The position numbers and the translations under genes are program-made. A stretch of 7,171 bases of DNA from Paracoccaceae bacterium (lineage in GTDB: Bacteria; Pseudomonadota; Alphaproteobacteria; Rhodobacterales; Rhodobacteraceae), in assembly GCA_009922885.1 (NCBI GenBank), contig RFUP01000111.1:1-7171 (forward strand), read 5' to 3'. Numbering within the stretch: the stretch's first letter is position 1; each line of letters begins with the position of its first letter. Positions 5,656 to 7,171 of this stretch are shown in pieces. Under the pieces are notes generated by a model, which searched no databases, was not told where the DNA came from, and was given only the letters and a program-made list of their open reading frames with translations.

Positions 5656-6402
5656 TTGAACCAGTCCTCCGCGCCCTGCCTCACGCAAGAATGTGGTGAT
5701 TGCCCGATCCGCCATCGCGCCGTTTGCGCCCGTTGCGAGCCCGACGAGCTGCAGCTTCTGGATGAAATCAAGTATTACCGCACCTATGAGGCCGGCAGCC
5801 ATATCATCTGGGCAGGGGACCGGATGGATTTCGTGGGTTCCGTCGTGTCCGGCATCGCCACGCTGACGCAGACCATGGAAGATGGCCGCACCCAGATGGT
5901 CGGCCTCCTCCTGCCCTCCGATTTCGTTGGCCGCCCCGGTCGCGATGGTGCCGCCTATGACGTGACCGCCACCACCGATGTCGTGATGTGCTGCTTCCGC
6001 AAGAAGCCCTTCGAACAACTCATGGTCCGCACCCCCCATGTCGCGCACCGCCTTCTGGAAATGACGCTCGACGAACTCGACGCCGCCCGCGAATGGATGC
6101 TGCTTCTGGGCCGGAAAACCGCGCGCGAAAAAATTGCCTCTTTCCTGTCGATCATCGCCCGCCGCGATGCCTCGCTCAATCTGCGCGCGGCGAAAGGCGC
6201 ACTCGTGTTCGATCTGCCGCTCACTCGTGAAGCCATGGCCGATTACCTCGGCCTGACACTCGAAACCGTGTCGCGCCAGATCTCCGCGCTGCGCAAGGAT
6301 GGCGTGATCGAGCTTGAAGGCAAACGTCACGTGATCGTCCCCGACTTCGACCGACTTCTCGAAGAAGCCGGCGACGATAGCGACGGCGGGATGCTGGCCT
6401 AA
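5656..6402 (+). CDS. fnrL: FNR-type oxygen-sensing transcriptional regulator FnrL
   Basis: FnrL is a Crp/Fnr-family regulator that switches on anaerobic and microaerobic genes when its 4Fe-4S cluster is intact. The 248-residue protein has an N-terminal cysteine cluster ECGDCPIRHRAVCARC (C13, C16, C24, C27, plus C8). Two central cysteines, C112 and C113, could supply the fourth ligand. A cyclic-nucleotide-binding-like barrel spans about 35-120, followed by the dimer helix (about 130-155). The helix-turn-helix LTREAMADYLGLTLETVSRQI has recognition residues E203, S206 and R207. Length and motifs match Rhodobacter FnrL. The start is taken as TTG at 5656: no ATG or GTG fits in frame before the first cysteines, and a stop lies at 5623. 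No strong ribosome binding site precedes it (only a GGG at 5644-5646). It diverges from hemN across a shared FNR box. Confidence 0.94.
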   Translation: MNQSSAPCLTQECGDCPIRHRAVCARCEPDELQLLDEIKYYRTYEAGSHIIWAGDRMDFVGSVVSGIATLTQTMEDGRTQMVGLLLPSDFVGRPGRDGAAYDVTATTDVVMCCFRKKPFEQLMVRTPHVAHRLLEMTLDELDAAREWMLLLGRKTAREKIASFLSIIARRDASLNLRAAKGALVFDLPLTREAMADYLGLTLETVSRQISALRKDGVIELEGKRHVIVPDFDRLLEEAGDDSDGGMLA

Positions 6403-6447
6403 GGCTCTGACTACCCTGACAACTTCGCCCTAAATACCGCTTCGCGC

Positions 6448-6476
6448 TGGTCAAATTGATTGCGCTTGGTAATTAT
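6448..6476 (+). promoter_or_regulatory. Weak candidate promoter of the monooxygenase
   Basis: TGGTCA (6448-6453) and AATTAT (6471-6476) are 17 bases apart and each matches four of six consensus bases. The 100-bp gap after fnrL has no hairpin with a T tract, so read-through from fnrL is also possible. Confidence 0.22.
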
Positions 6477-6502
6477 CACGCGAAACTGTAGCGGAGACCC
6501 CC

Positions 6503-7171
6503 ATGACCGAACCCCATATACTTATTGCCGGTGGCGGCATCGGCGGCATGGCTCTGGCGCTGACCCTGCACCAGATCGGTGTGCGGTGCACAGTCTTTGA
6601 GGCCGTTCCCGAACTGAAACCCTTGGGCGTGGGGATCAACCTGCAACCCAACGCCATCCGCGAACTCTTCGATCTCGGTTTCACTGCCGAGATGCTCGAT
6701 AAGGTGGGTCTGCCAGCACTCGAATGGGCGCTTGTGGGGCGAAACGGCAACGATATCCACTCCGAACCGCGCGGTCTGAAAGCAGGCTATCACTGGCCGC
6801 AATACGCCGTGCACCGGGGCGAATTGCAGATGATGCTCTACCGCGCCGTGCTGGAACGCCTTGGCCCCGATGCCGTTCGCACTGGCGCGCGCGTCACGGG
6901 CTACGAGAAAACCGCGGGCGGCGTGATCGCCTCGTCCAGCGATGCGGATGGCAGCGGTTCCGGAACGCCGCCGGTGCGCCTCGACGATGTAGAGATCGTC
7001 GATGGCACGCTGGTCTATGCGACGCCCGACCAGAGGGAGCGGGTCGAGAAGATCAACATGACCCTAGGTGCGGGCAGCCTGACCGGCCCGTTCCGGGCCG
7101 AAGGCTATCTCAACGCACGCGGCTTTGACATTGCCCTGAACGCGGCGGTTGGTGAACTGTTCCTTGGCAAG
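6503..7171 (+). CDS. FAD-dependent monooxygenase N-terminal half joined in frame to AsmA-like sequence (partial, possible chimera)
   Basis: The frame opens with ATG at 6503, six bases after GGAG, and runs 223 codons without a stop to the window end. Residues 1 to about 148 are a class A flavoprotein monooxygenase of the salicylate-hydroxylase type. They include the dinucleotide-binding motif LIAGGGIGGMALALTL (7-22), the end-of-strand acid in VFEA (E33), GVGINLQPNAIRELFDLG (42-59), and the HRGELQMML helix (104-112) with the FAD-contacting arginine R105. Such proteins should then show a DLLIGADGxxSxVR motif soon after residue 150. It is absent. Residues from about 155 read instead as AsmA-family sequence (VRLDDVEIVDGTLVY, then GSLTGPFRAEGYL). 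The substrate of the monooxygenase part is unknown. The product is a true fusion or, more likely, an assembly join near 6945-6975. Confidence 0.78.
   Translation, partial: MTEPHILIAGGGIGGMALALTLHQIGVRCTVFEAVPELKPLGVGINLQPNAIRELFDLGFTAEMLDKVGLPALEWALVGRNGNDIHSEPRGLKAGYHWPQYAVHRGELQMMLYRAVLERLGPDAVRTGARVTGYEKTAGGVIASSSDADGSGSGTPPVRLDDVEIVDGTLVYATPDQRERVEKINMTLGAGSLTGPFRAEGYLNARGFDIALNAAVGELFLGK
6950..7171 (+). other. AsmA-family-like segment fused to the monooxygenase frame
   Basis: AsmA-family proteins are large envelope proteins linked to outer-membrane assembly and lipid handling. Their repeats typically read like 'vrLddvxIvdGtlvy … vexinlxlxxxSLxGPfxaxGxl'. This 74-residue stretch follows that pattern closely: VRLDDVEIVDGTLVYATP, RVEKINMTLGAGSLTGPF, then RAEGYLNARGFDIALNAAVG. 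It begins after a Gly/Ser-rich GSGSGTPP, which could be an AsmA linker. It also uses codons GTA, CTA and AGG close together. It has neither a start codon nor an end here and was recognised from memory of the family, not by search. Confidence 0.6.

Noticed and set aside
6451..6464. TCAAATTGATTGCG before the monooxygenase as an FNR box
   Set aside because: The TCAA and TTGA half-sites are in the wrong order and only one base apart, so they do not form TTGAT-N4-ATCAA.
6724..7128. Open frame of 134 codons on the plus strand inside the monooxygenase
   Set aside because: It is in a different frame from the monooxygenase/AsmA-like frame and gives an Arg-rich product without motifs, whereas the 6503 frame matches protein families throughout.

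Overview
The window is GC-rich, densely coded bacterial DNA. Gene content, order and protein signatures point to an alphaproteobacterium of the Rhodobacterales (Rhodobacteraceae). It has the housekeeping block dnaX–ybaB–recR, a DUF1013/TrcR-type regulator found in Alphaproteobacteria, and a divergent hemN/fnrL pair like the hemZ–fnrL neighbourhood of Rhodobacter sphaeroides. Most of it is chromosomal core. No transposase, tRNA, rRNA, CRISPR array or phage gene was seen.

Layout. Positions 2-58 hold the last codons of dnaX, followed on the same strand by ybaB (141-485) and recR (567-1160), a DNA replication and repair block. A GC-rich double-hairpin repeat lies between ybaB and recR. A strong bidirectional terminator (1173-1196) separates recR from a minus-strand group IV (eukaryote-like) ornithine/lysine decarboxylase (1221-2393). 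That gene has a long structured 5' leader, possibly an alphaproteobacterial speF-type RNA element. A second terminator (2661-2688) ends the minus-strand DUF1013/TrcR gene (2707-3462). Divergent from it is a secreted RNase T2 (3585-4226) whose second active-site motif has unusual residues. RNase T2 converges with hemN (4231-5586, minus) with only 4 bp between the stop codons.

hemN (anaerobic coproporphyrinogen III oxidase) and fnrL (5656-6402, oxygen-sensing Fe-S regulator, apparent TTG start) diverge from a 69-bp gap. The gap contains one clear FNR box (TTGAC-N4-ATCAA, 5622-5635). The likely logic is that, without oxygen, FnrL binds this box, activates the oxygen-independent haem step and may damp its own gene.

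The right edge is the oddest part. An FAD-dependent monooxygenase starts at 6503 with a good ribosome binding site and a typical N-terminal half. At about codon 150 (near 6945-6975) the reading frame turns, without a stop, into sequence resembling an AsmA-family envelope protein, and it stays open to the window end. This is either an in-frame gene fusion or, more likely, a chimeric join at a contig end. No clearly new multi-gene system is visible. The best leads are this junction, the decarboxylase leader, the shared FNR box and the altered RNase T2 motif.
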